Source: Bacteriovorax sp. MedPE-SWde
GTDB taxonomy: Bacteria; Bdellovibrionota; Bacteriovoracia; Bacteriovoracales; Bacteriovoracaceae
NCBI GenBank assembly: GCA_001874305.1
Contig: MPCU01000003.1
Coordinates: 62,001 to 126,000 of the forward strand
DNA: 64,000 nt
Direction: 5' to 3'
The notes beneath the pieces were generated by a model. That model had not been told where the DNA came from. It saw nothing but the letters and a program-made list of their open reading frames with translations, and searched no databases. Shown here piece after piece: positions 16,689 to 24,489 of this stretch. The translations under genes were made by a program, and so were the position numbers. Position 1 is the first letter of the stretch. Each line of letters starts with the position of its first letter.

Positions 16689-17843
16689 ATGAAAAAAATA
16701 GTAATAATTACAGGCGTTTTGACACTGACTATATTAGTCGGATATTTTTTTCAGCATAAAAATCAACGAAAGTTGACTCTTGTTGAAAAATCAGACTTTT
16801 TACAGGCCTTTGCTACCGAAATTGGGCAACTCTGGCGTAATGCAGACTTAGAGGGTGATCAACTATGTAAGAAGGCTTTGAACGTAGATGATAGTTACTA
16901 TCAATGTCATCCAGATTATTTTAAATGTTTGATTGATAAAAACTTAATAGACTTTAGAATGAAGAAGAAAAAAGTCTCTCTTAAGATATCTTCTTCTTAC
17001 AAATCAATACAAAGGCCAACTCATATAGAATATCTCTTTCCTTTAAAAGTTAATGGGCTATATGATCTTAAATTAAGACTAAAAGATAGTTGTAGAGAAG
17101 TTTTTCTTCCGCAAAGGTATTATCCTTTTCTTGCGAATCAAAGAGACGTAACTATTGAATGGGATAATTTTAATAAGAAGGTATTTGTAGATCGCAATCT
17201 CTCTCGTGTTTGGGAAGTCCGACAATGGGCCACAAAAGTTAAAAATAATATTGTTCTAAAAAAACTTAAAGAATTACCAGCTTCAGATATTGCAATTAAT
17301 TTAGAAATAGTCGAAATGCAAAAGTATTGTTCATATCAAGGCAAGCATATTCTTTCTGCTAAAGTGTACGATGCTATGTCACTACACCCTGAAGATATCT
17401 CGTCTCCAGAGGTCAAACTCTTTAGGGCGCCTTATTTTCCATGGTCAAGAAAGAATACAAAAACAAATATATTTAAAATACAAAAGAAACAAGACATTAC
17501 TCTTACAGAAAAGCAGAGTGAAAACTTATGTAAGCGTGTCTATGCTAAGAACTGTACTTCAGTTCCATTTCAGTCTTATAGTTCACTTAGCAGTACTTGG
17601 ATGGGGGCACGTGAGACTCTCGGTGGTGTAATGGAATATGTCACTAATACAGTTCACCCAAAAGAAAATATTATTCTAAGTTCTAAGTACTATCCTTGGA
17701 GTTCTCATGTACATAGAGTTGGAATTAGAGGGTATTGGGATGGTGAGGGTAGAAGTATGAATAACTTTGATTTTGGTAAGTATCCTATTCAAGTTTTTCC
17801 AAACTCATTAGATATTGGATTTCGTTGTATGAGGTTCAAATGA
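16689..17843 (+). CDS. Membrane-anchored protein with a C-terminal SUMF1/FGE-sulfatase-like (C-lectin fold) domain
   Basis: A 384-residue protein with one N-terminal membrane helix (residues 3-20), followed by a periplasmic region. Residues 210-384 show weakly the landmarks of the formylglycine-generating-enzyme/SUMF1 family: YCSYQGKHILSAKVYDAM (cf. YCxWxGKRLPTEAEWE), GGVMEYVTN (cf. GNVWEWTSD) and the C-terminal GFRCMR (cf. GFRCVR). The catalytic cysteine pair of true FGEs is not obvious, so this is probably a structural or binding version, as in many predicted lectin-like surface proteins. Residues 45-205 are unassigned. Its stop overlaps the ATG of the next gene (ATGA), so the two form an operon. 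Confidence 0.6.
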   Translation: MKKIVIITGVLTLTILVGYFFQHKNQRKLTLVEKSDFLQAFATEIGQLWRNADLEGDQLCKKALNVDDSYYQCHPDYFKCLIDKNLIDFRMKKKKVSLKISSSYKSIQRPTHIEYLFPLKVNGLYDLKLRLKDSCREVFLPQRYYPFLANQRDVTIEWDNFNKKVFVDRNLSRVWEVRQWATKVKNNIVLKKLKELPASDIAINLEIVEMQKYCSYQGKHILSAKVYDAMSLHPEDISSPEVKLFRAPYFPWSRKNTKTNIFKIQKKQDITLTEKQSENLCKRVYAKNCTSVPFQSYSSLSSTWMGARETLGGVMEYVTNTVHPKENIILSSKYYPWSSHVHRVGIRGYWDGEGRSMNNFDFGKYPIQVFPNSLDIGFRCMRFK

Positions 17844-18658
17844 TTCAGGTCTTATTAATATTATTCACTTTCATTTCTTGTAATCAAGAGAGTTGGGAAA
17901 CCTCTTTGCAGTATGATCTTTCATCTATTAACAAAGTTAATTTTGCTAAGAACTATTTAAATAAGGGGGACCTTAAAAATCCTCCTAATACATGGCTAAA
18001 GCTGGCCACATTTGAAAGAGTGAATAAGAAGAAGTGTTTATTTTATAAGACTCCATATCGAGAGAAGAAAGGAGTTTTAAAAATTGTAGAATCCTTGGCC
18101 GGAAAGTGCTCAGCTTTTTCTAAGGGGAGAGTATATAATGATAATTTTTCTGCATTTCGTATAAATTACGTATCAAGTACTCATGCCGAAAAATCAAATA
18201 TTCTTGAAGCTATATATAGTACAGGTAAGGAACAGCTTGCCCTGGATATTCCTCTTATCAATATTACTTCACCTAAAAAGTATGAGCGCTATGATAATCA
18301 ATTAGATTTTAGTCTTGTGCCTGATGTGTCCTTTGGTGAAGAGAGTAATCAGCTTCTTCTTGAGAATGGTAAGGTTTGCCATGGTGTAAATAGTGAGTGC
18401 CAGGAAGTTGTTGGTTATAAGTGCGATAAGTGTCAAAACGGAGTAGTTGAAGTTGTTGATTACAATTGTCCTCAGGGAGGATCAAAATATTGTGGCCCTA
18501 ATAAATGTGGAAAGAAGAATCAAATTGCTTGCCCAAGAGGGTATAAGATTTTAAATACAAAGCTTAATTCTCTTTGCTTTGAAGGTAGCCCTGCTGGATT
18601 CTGTGAGCCTGGACTAAGAACTTATTGTAACGAAAAAAATATTCTAATTTGCCTTTAG
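17840..18658 (+). CDS. Cysteine-rich lipoprotein, function unknown
   Basis: A 272-residue protein whose ATG shares the ATGA overlap with the upstream SUMF1-like gene. The N-terminus (MIQVLLILFTFISCNQ) is a lipoprotein signal with the acceptor Cys14. The C-terminal 90 residues contain about a dozen cysteines in tight pairs (YKCDKCQNG; KYCGPNKCGKK; CPRGYK), suggesting a disulfide-stabilised or metal-binding knob exposed in the envelope. The middle is beta-rich without a known family. The 3' end overlaps the convergent gene by 15 bp. It probably works with the upstream protein. Confidence 0.6.
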   Translation: MIQVLLILFTFISCNQESWETSLQYDLSSINKVNFAKNYLNKGDLKNPPNTWLKLATFERVNKKKCLFYKTPYREKKGVLKIVESLAGKCSAFSKGRVYNDNFSAFRINYVSSTHAEKSNILEAIYSTGKEQLALDIPLINITSPKKYERYDNQLDFSLVPDVSFGEESNQLLLENGKVCHGVNSECQEVVGYKCDKCQNGVVEVVDYNCPQGGSKYCGPNKCGKKNQIACPRGYKILNTKLNSLCFEGSPAGFCEPGLRTYCNEKNILICL

Positions 18659-19780
18659 GTAGTTCACAATATCAAGACTTGGAACAATCGTGCTATCAAG
18701 AAATTTAGCAACATCAAGCTGATATCTACTTTCTTTAATTTGCTTTCTCTTTGCTCCGTGATCTTTATCTACATGACAGTCTTGAGTCGATTTATAGAAT
18801 CTCGAACATAGTTTTAGAGGAGGATAGATTTTAGTATTGGAGTTAATAAGCTTCTTAGCTTTAGTATCGTAGTACAAATCAAGTTGACCTAGGTACTTAC
18901 CATGACCAAAATTTTGAATGACTGGTATTCCTTGAATGAATTCAGATCCATAGTTTGAATCACCACCAATGATGACATCTACTAGGTTGGGAGGAAATCT
19001 TTTAACCAGTTTTTTTAACTTCTCGTTATTGTCGGGACACTCTTTTAAATCACTTTCACCATTGGTTGAACACTTTGTTTGCATGTGAACTAGGGCAACG
19101 ATGATGTCTGACTTTTTCTTAAGTTGAGATCTCATCGTAATTAGACTGGCAACAGGATCATCAAATAATAACCCTGAAATATTACCTTCAGTTTTTAATT
19201 TGGACTTGTATATTGAAATTCCAACTATCGCAACTCTTACCCCATTAACTTTTTTAATTATATATGGAGTTGAGCCAAACTTATTTATAACTCTATTCTC
19301 TTTAAGATTAATGACATTTGAGTTTACGAATGGGAGTTGAATCCCATGGTCACTTTGTAAATTTAAAATCTCATTTTCTGATAACAGAATGGCATCATAA
19401 GAAAGGATCTCGTAGAGTTTCATTGTTCTTTTATTAATGACAGGGTTCTTCTTTGAGTTAACAAAGTACCCTGCATCAACAAGGAGAACCTCGTCTTTAT
19501 ACTCTTTTCTAAGAATTTCTAGATAACTTGGAAGAAAGTCTGCTCCACCTATAGCAATTGGTGCTTGAGAGAAAGTACTATCAGTAATTCCTGATACAGA
19601 GCTATTAAAGTTATTAGTTGTGGCAATAACTATTCTCTTCGTATGGTTATCTAATGTGAGATTGATTTTCTTTGGTGTATTTGGTCTTGAGAATTCTGGA
19701 CGAATAATCTCCTTCTGACATGAAATCAGAAGGAGAAGTAAAAATATATTAATAGCTTTTAATTTTTGCAAGTTTCTCAT
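18644..19780 (-). CDS. Lipoprotein with a degenerate 5'-nucleotidase/UshA-type metallophosphatase domain
   Basis: A 378-residue lipoprotein (lipobox LLLLIS|C21) that follows the order of the calcineurin-like UshA/5'-nucleotidase fold: IVIATTNNFNSS, SYLEILRKEYKDEVLLVDAGYFVNS, SYDAILLSENEIL, IVALVHMQTKC and VDVIIGGDSNYG. The usual metal ligands are altered: DAGD is DAGY, GNHE is SENE, and the final GHSH is GDSN. The fold seems retained, but metal binding and catalysis are probably lost or changed. The start lies inside the cysteine desulfurase gene (32-bp overlap) with no clear SD, so translation is probably coupled. It is the last gene of the leftward operon. Confidence 0.68.
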   Translation of the reverse strand: MRNLQKLKAINIFLLLLLISCQKEIIRPEFSRPNTPKKINLTLDNHTKRIVIATTNNFNSSVSGITDSTFSQAPIAIGGADFLPSYLEILRKEYKDEVLLVDAGYFVNSKKNPVINKRTMKLYEILSYDAILLSENEILNLQSDHGIQLPFVNSNVINLKENRVINKFGSTPYIIKKVNGVRVAIVGISIYKSKLKTEGNISGLLFDDPVASLITMRSQLKKKSDIIVALVHMQTKCSTNGESDLKECPDNNEKLKKLVKRFPPNLVDVIIGGDSNYGSEFIQGIPVIQNFGHGKYLGQLDLYYDTKAKKLINSNTKIYPPLKLCSRFYKSTQDCHVDKDHGAKRKQIKESRYQLDVAKFLDSTIVPSLDIVNYLKAN

Positions 19781-20891
19781 AAGTCGCTGTTAGGGCCTCA
19801 AGTATTGTATCATACATGCTTGGGTCAGAACAAAGACCAATGGAAATTCTTACTACACCTCGACCAACATCGTCGGATACTCCCATTGCTTTAAGAACTT
19901 TGGAAGTTACAGGCTCATTGTCAGAACAGGCTGACGACGTAGTTACGAAGATTTCTTTAGATTCTAATTCTATTTGAACTGCTTGCCCGTGTATTCCTGG
20001 GTAGGCAACATATGTCGTTGACGCTAGTCTTGGAGAGTCTTCACCAATAATAACGATATTAGAAAATCTTTCTTTAAGCTTCTTTTCAAAGTCTAATCTT
20101 TTGTTATTGAGTGTTTCAATATTATCAAGATTTTTTTCAAAGTAGTTTAGAGCGACAGCAAGAGTTTCGTAACCAAGGTAGTGTTGTGTTCCACCTCTTT
20201 TTCCACCTTCTTGTCCACCACCGATTATAATTGGTTTAACCTTACTAGGTTCTTTTGCAAGAAGAATTCCTGTTCCTGTCATTGCTCCCATTTTGTGACC
20301 AGACATAACAGCGTAATCAGCTCCACATGTCTTAAAGTTAAAGAGAGTCTTTCCAATAAATTGAGTAGTGTCGCAAATAAATGGAACATCTTTTTCATTA
20401 CAAAGTTTAGAAATTTCTAGGTAGGGTTGGATAACACCTGTTTCATTATTTGCTGCCATAATAGATACTACAGCAGTATCTTCATTGATTTGTGACTTTA
20501 GGTCTTCAAGATCAATGATTCCAGCAGGAGTAGTTTTGATAACACAAACTTCACAGCCATGTTCATCAGCATAGTACTTTGCTGTATTGATAGTTGCTGA
20601 GTGTTCTATTCCTGAAATGATTATTTTCTTCTTTGATGTTTCAGTCATTACTGAATGGAAAGCTGTTGATAAACCTTCGGTAGCACCAGAGTTGAAGATG
20701 ACTTGTTTAAAACTTGCACCAAGGGCCTTAGCACAAACCATTCTCGAGTTCTCCATTGCCATAAGAACTTTACTTCCTAGGTGGTGAATCGCATTTGGGT
20801 TTGCAAATGGTCCCTCGTTAAGACGTTTTATTAAATATTCTTTTACGTCTTTGCATATCGGAGCACTTCCATTGTAGTCCGCGTATATCAT
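19749..20891 (-). CDS. Cysteine desulfurase (NifS/IscS family)
   Basis: A 380-residue PLP enzyme that takes sulfur from cysteine for iron-sulfur clusters and other uses. The PLP lysine is Lys200 (MSGHKMGA), the catalytic base His97 (GIEHSAT), and the persulfide cysteine Cys322 in SSACSDNEP, on a loop of type I (IscS/NifS-like) form. GGGAG precedes ATG 20891. It lies 21 bp downstream of nadA and near a rhodanese gene. Other bacteria also place a dedicated desulfurase beside nadA, where it supplies the NadA [4Fe-4S] cluster, so that is the most likely role here. Confidence 0.92.
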   Translation of the reverse strand: MIYADYNGSAPICKDVKEYLIKRLNEGPFANPNAIHHLGSKVLMAMENSRMVCAKALGASFKQVIFNSGATEGLSTAFHSVMTETSKKKIIISGIEHSATINTAKYYADEHGCEVCVIKTTPAGIIDLEDLKSQINEDTAVVSIMAANNETGVIQPYLEISKLCNEKDVPFICDTTQFIGKTLFNFKTCGADYAVMSGHKMGAMTGTGILLAKEPSKVKPIIIGGGQEGGKRGGTQHYLGYETLAVALNYFEKNLDNIETLNNKRLDFEKKLKERFSNIVIIGEDSPRLASTTYVAYPGIHGQAVQIELESKEIFVTTSSACSDNEPVTSKVLKAMGVSDDVGRGVVRISIGLCSDPSMYDTILEALTATYEKLAKIKSY

Positions 20892-20912
20892 ATGTCTCTC
20901 CCGTTTGACTTA

Positions 20913-22019
20913 TTATTTACTTAGCTCAAGCATACGGTTAAGCGCCGTCAAAGAGTGTTTCTTTGTTTCGTCATCTACCGTAATTACATTTATAGGATTA
21001 TTGTCCTTTATTGCACGGAAGCTGGCAAGAAGCCAACGAGGTCTAACTCTATACATTGTTGTACATAAGCATTGGTATGGAGAAAGAGAGAAAATTTCTT
21101 TATCCGGAAACTCTGCAGCAAGTCTATTAACAAGATTGATTTCTGTTCCAACAGCAAAAGCACTTCCTGCTGGGGCATCCTTAATCTTGTTAATTATATA
21201 GGCGGTAGATCCATTATCGTCAGATGCACTTACAGTTTCGAAGTTACATTCTGGATGCACGATAACTGTTACTTCTGGTCTTTCTGCCTTGATCTTATTT
21301 ACTTGTTCAGCTGTGAAGCCTTGGTGAACAGAACAGTAACCATACCAAAGAATAACTTTAGCGTTATCAATTTGTTCTGCAGTAAGACCACCATTGTACA
21401 TATTTGGGTTGTAAACAACCATATCTTCTAGTGGAATACCCATTTCAAAACAAGTATTTCTTCCAAGATGCTGATCAGGGAAGAATAGTAGTTTTTCACC
21501 TTGTGAAAACGCCCATTCAATAATTGATTTAGCATTTGATGAAGTACAAATAGTTCCACCATTTTCACCAACGAATGACTTTAATGTAGCAGCACAGTTG
21601 ATATAGGTAATTGGAACAATTTTATCTTTAGTACTTGATGTGATGAAGTCCCAAGACTTATCAATCTCTTCTCTGTTGGCCATGTCTGCCATAGAGCATC
21701 CAGCATTCATATCAGGTAGAATTACTTTTTGATCCTCACGTGTGAGCATATCAGCAGTTTCGGCCATGAAGTGAACACCGCAAAAAACGATGTGTGGACT
21801 TTGAAGGCTTGCAGCATCTTGTGCAAGCTTAAGTGAGTCACCTTTATAGTCAGCGAACTCGATTACATCATCTTGTTGATAATGGTGACCAAGAACTACA
21901 ACCTTGTCTCCAAGCTCTTTTCGAATCTTGTGAATTTCCTTGATGACTTGTTCGTCATTAAGCTCTTCTTCCGAAATTAGAGGTTTGTAATCGTCTTCTT
22001 TGTTAAAGAGATCTAGCAT
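20913..22019 (-). CDS. nadA: Quinolinate synthase A
   Basis: A 368-residue enzyme that condenses iminoaspartate with dihydroxyacetone phosphate to quinolinate in de novo NAD synthesis. The length and layout match the Bacillus-type NadA. Motifs include VVLGHHYQ, FCGVHFMAETAD and HPECNFE. Probable [4Fe-4S] ligands are Cys108, Cys229 and one of Cys317/Cys319 (YQCLCT), at the positions of Bacillus Cys110/230/320. The start follows AAAGG. The neighbouring desulfurase and rhodanese suggest local sulfur supply. No nadB or nadC is in this window, so the rest of the pathway must be elsewhere. Confidence 0.95.
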   Translation of the reverse strand: MLDLFNKEDDYKPLISEEELNDEQVIKEIHKIRKELGDKVVVLGHHYQQDDVIEFADYKGDSLKLAQDAASLQSPHIVFCGVHFMAETADMLTREDQKVILPDMNAGCSMADMANREEIDKSWDFITSSTKDKIVPITYINCAATLKSFVGENGGTICTSSNAKSIIEWAFSQGEKLLFFPDQHLGRNTCFEMGIPLEDMVVYNPNMYNGGLTAEQIDNAKVILWYGYCSVHQGFTAEQVNKIKAERPEVTVIVHPECNFETVSASDDNGSTAYIINKIKDAPAGSAFAVGTEINLVNRLAAEFPDKEIFSLSPYQCLCTTMYRVRPRWLLASFRAIKDNNPINVITVDDETKKHSLTALNRMLELSK

Positions 22020-22034
22020 CTTTATACCTTTATA

Positions 22035-22358
22035 TTAATCTTGGATAACTTCGTATCCATTGTTTTGCCAACCGATGATTCCACCATCTAAATTATAGAG
22101 GTTAGAAAAATCTTCATGCATAAGAAGCATACAAGCGTTTAAGCTTCTCTTCCCACTTCTACATTGCATAACAATTTTGGCGTCTTTATTTTTTAATTTA
22201 CTTTCCCACTGAGCACCAAAGTCACTTAGTGGAATAAAAATAGCTTCCTTTATATGACCTTCATCCCATTCACCTTGCTCTCTACAGTCAACAAGAATAA
22301 ATTCTTCACCGTTGTCGATTAGTTGCTTTAGTTCAGTGGCATTCATTGAATTAATCAT
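22035..22358 (-). CDS. Single-domain rhodanese-like sulfurtransferase
   Basis: A 107-residue rhodanese of the GlpE/PspE size class. The domain begins at FILVDCREQGEW and ends at GGIIGWQNNGY. The active-site loop is QCRSGKRS with persulfide-forming Cys66. It lies 15 bp before nadA on the same strand and probably carries sulfane sulfur between the desulfurase and acceptors in the same operon. AAGGGG lies about nine bases before ATG 22358; an in-frame ATG at 22346 is a possible alternative. Confidence 0.92.
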   Translation of the reverse strand: MINSMNATELKQLIDNGEEFILVDCREQGEWDEGHIKEAIFIPLSDFGAQWESKLKNKDAKIVMQCRSGKRSLNACMLLMHEDFSNLYNLDGGIIGWQNNGYEVIQD

Positions 22359-22484
22359 AATTAAGTCCCCTTAAAATATCCCGTAATGTTCCGTGTAGAC
22401 TGCGAATTTAGTAAAGTATACGCCTTCTGTCTATAGTGTATGTTGGTAAGCGTCATACTAATACGACTTAGTTGTTAATTTTTT

Positions 22485-22513
22485 TTGACGTTGTGTGATG
22501 AATTTCTTACCAT
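22485..22513 (+). promoter_or_regulatory. Putative sigma-70 promoter of parA
   Basis: TTGACG (22485-22490) and TACCAT (22508-22513) are 17 bp apart, 57 bp upstream of the parA ATG. The -10 box is weak (4/6). The 211-bp gap between the rhodanese gene and parA holds no reading frame and nothing else I can name. Confidence 0.4.
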
Positions 22514-22569
22514 TTTAAGTAGATACATACAAAATTGGTCAAGGGTAGGACCAAGACAAGGAGCGTTAC

Positions 22570-23343
22570 ATGGAAGTGATTACAGTCGCTAATAATAAAG
22601 GTGGAGTTGGTAAAACAATGCAATGTTACCAATTGTCATGTCACCTAGCGAGTAAGGGACATAAAGTCCTAGTTATTGATCTCGATTCGCAAGCAAACTT
22701 AAGCTCAACTTTTAATCTTCAAATTCATAGAACTCTTATTCCAGAGTGGCTAATTGGTGACGTTTCAATAGAAGACGTTATGGTGCCTTCTGAAGGTAAG
22801 GGCGATATTCATAAGAATATTACTGTTATTCCATCAAGTCGTCATATGGCGAATCTTTCTAAACTTCTTATCCTTTCAGAGGCGGAGATTAGAAAAGAAG
22901 CTGGTCGTAAAGAAAGACTTATGAAGCGTCGTTTAGAACAAGCAGAAGGTATGTTTGATTACGTTGTAATTGATACACCTCCAATGCTTGGTGATGAACT
23001 GATTATGGCACTTGTGGCCAGTCGTAAGATCTTTATCCCAACTCAAGCTCAAGATTATTCAATCGATGGTCTTGAAGAGTTAATGGATACTTTCGAAATC
23101 ATAAAAGAAACTGAAAACCCACAACTTGAGTTCTCTATTATTCCTTCAATGGTTAATACGAGAAGAAAGATTGAAAGACAAAGACTCGAAGAGCTTGCTC
23201 AATCTTTTAATATCACTCCACCAATTAGAAACCTTGTACAAATGCAAGAGTCTATCTCTATGAGAAAGCCAATTTGTAAGATGGGTAAGAAATCTAAAGG
23301 TAGAGCTGATTATTCAGAACTATGGGAATCACTTAACCTTTAG
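22570..23343 (+). CDS. parA: ParA/Soj-family partition ATPase
   Basis: A 257-residue P-loop ATPase that positions DNA, working with ParB. The deviant Walker A motif is KGGVGKT, with the signature lysine in KGG; the next residues are MQ rather than the usual TT. Walker A' is VIDLDSQAN (usually DPQGN) and the switch region is VIDTPPM. The protein is complete and close in length to chromosomal ParA (about 255-265). CAAGGAG lies eight bases before ATG 22570. It is followed 110 bp later by parB. The two substitutions are conservative, so activity is expected. Confidence 0.9.
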   Translation: MEVITVANNKGGVGKTMQCYQLSCHLASKGHKVLVIDLDSQANLSSTFNLQIHRTLIPEWLIGDVSIEDVMVPSEGKGDIHKNITVIPSSRHMANLSKLLILSEAEIRKEAGRKERLMKRRLEQAEGMFDYVVIDTPPMLGDELIMALVASRKIFIPTQAQDYSIDGLEELMDTFEIIKETENPQLEFSIIPSMVNTRRKIERQRLEELAQSFNITPPIRNLVQMQESISMRKPICKMGKKSKGRADYSELWESLNL

Positions 23344-23367
23344 TCTTAAATTATTTTGATTCGTAGG

Positions 23368-23427
23368 ACACACGGATGTGTTGCACGATTTTTATTATAG
23401 TCGCTGTTTATGGAAGTAAGCAGCGAC
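23368..23427 (+). other. Two tandem hairpins between parA and parB
   Basis: The first has arms ACACA (23368-23372) and TGTGT (23377-23381) around CGGA. The second has arms GTCGCTG (23400-23406) and CAGCGAC (23421-23427) around a 14-base loop. No U tract follows the second. They may set relative parA/parB expression or stabilise the parB mRNA. No parS-type 16-bp palindrome (TGTTTCACGTGAAACA) is visible in the window. Confidence 0.5.
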
Positions 23428-23453
23428 TTAATCAAGGAAGATAGGATTATATT

Positions 23454-24341
23454 ATGGCAAAGAAATTTGCACCTCGTGTTTCAAAAAGAGAAAGAAAAAC
23501 AATCGACCTAACAGCAGGTCTTGATCAAGAAATCTATAAGAAATTATCGACAGACAAACTTCTTCAAGGCGCTAAGCTTGATGAAGTCTTCTTAAAAGAT
23601 ATTGTCGTTAAAGATCAGGTAAGAACTAAGTTTAATGATAGCTCGCTCAAAGAGTTATCTGACAATATTAGAGTTAATGGTCTTATTCAACCACTTGTTC
23701 TCCATAGAGATGGGCTTGGCAGATTAACTCTTATTTGTGGTGAAAGACGATTTAGAGCAATGTCTCTAATCAAGATGGCAAAATGTCCGTGTTTCATTCT
23801 AGATAATAAGAACGCTGATGAGTTGATGGCAATTCAATTCTCTGAAAACTCTTCAAGAGAGGCCCTTCACTTTATTGACAAGGCAGATGGTATTTTAAAT
23901 TACCAAAAGGCCACAAAAGCGAGTGAGAGAAAAATTCAAGCAGCACTTGGAATCTCTAAGTCTGAAGTTCATAGATCTCTAATGATCGCAAAAATGACTA
24001 AGAAGATGAAAGAAGCAGCAAAAATCCATGATATTGAGAAGTATGTTCTTCTTGAGCTTGATGCTCTCGATAAAGGTTCTCTTAGAACTAAGCTTACTAA
24101 ATTAGTTCTTTCTGGTGAAATTACTAAGAGAGCTCAGCTTAAAAGAGCAATTAAAGAAGGTGGAGTTCTTAAGGCCGGTAAGAAGACGACTCGTAAGAAG
24201 TCAGCGCTTCCTAAAGGTTTAACAGCTAATGCATTCCTTAAAGCACTGAATACACAGGCTAAAGGGAAGAAGTTGGATAAGAAGACGCAATCAGCTCTAA
24301 AGCAGCTTCTTTCTGAAACTCAAGATATGGTGGATATGTAG
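23454..24341 (+). CDS. parB: ParB/Spo0J-family partition protein
   Basis: A 295-residue CTP-switch DNA-binding protein. The N-terminal CTPase domain has LKELSDNIRVNGLIQPLVL, the box II GERRFRA and box III SENSSREAL. A central helix-turn-helix (RKIQAALGISKSEVHRSLMIAKM) recognises the centromere site. The C-terminal basic linker (about residues 235-260, KAGKKTTRKK) precedes a short dimerisation region. GGAAGATAGG precedes the ATG. The pair with parA indicates segregation of this chromosome or of a large replicon. The target site is not visible here. Confidence 0.9.
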   Translation: MAKKFAPRVSKRERKTIDLTAGLDQEIYKKLSTDKLLQGAKLDEVFLKDIVVKDQVRTKFNDSSLKELSDNIRVNGLIQPLVLHRDGLGRLTLICGERRFRAMSLIKMAKCPCFILDNKNADELMAIQFSENSSREALHFIDKADGILNYQKATKASERKIQAALGISKSEVHRSLMIAKMTKKMKEAAKIHDIEKYVLLELDALDKGSLRTKLTKLVLSGEITKRAQLKRAIKEGGVLKAGKKTTRKKSALPKGLTANAFLKALNTQAKGKKLDKKTQSALKQLLSETQDMVDM

Positions 24342-24391
24342 AGAAAATATATCCCCATAAGACAGTTACCCACATAAATTTGTTAAAATAT

Positions 24392-24418
24392 AAGGCAGAA
24401 CTCAGAGTTCTGCCTTTT
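24392..24418 (+). terminator. Rho-independent terminator after parB
   Basis: AAGGCAGAACT (24392-24402), loop CAG, AGTTCTGCCTT (24406-24416) form an 11-bp perfect stem with a short T tail. Confidence 0.82.
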
Positions 24419-24489
24419 ACGTTTTGGCATACTCATTGCAACTAAATTACTGAGAGAAGAGACAAATTATGTAATTTAGGGGACTTATT

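Noticed and set aside
17825-17839. TTG start five codons upstream for the cysteine-rich lipoprotein
   Set aside because: ATG 17840 overlaps the previous stop as ATGA and starts the lipoprotein signal directly.
22359-22569. parS centromere sites around parAB
   Set aside because: No 16-bp palindrome like TGTTTCACGTGAAACA is visible here or elsewhere in the window.
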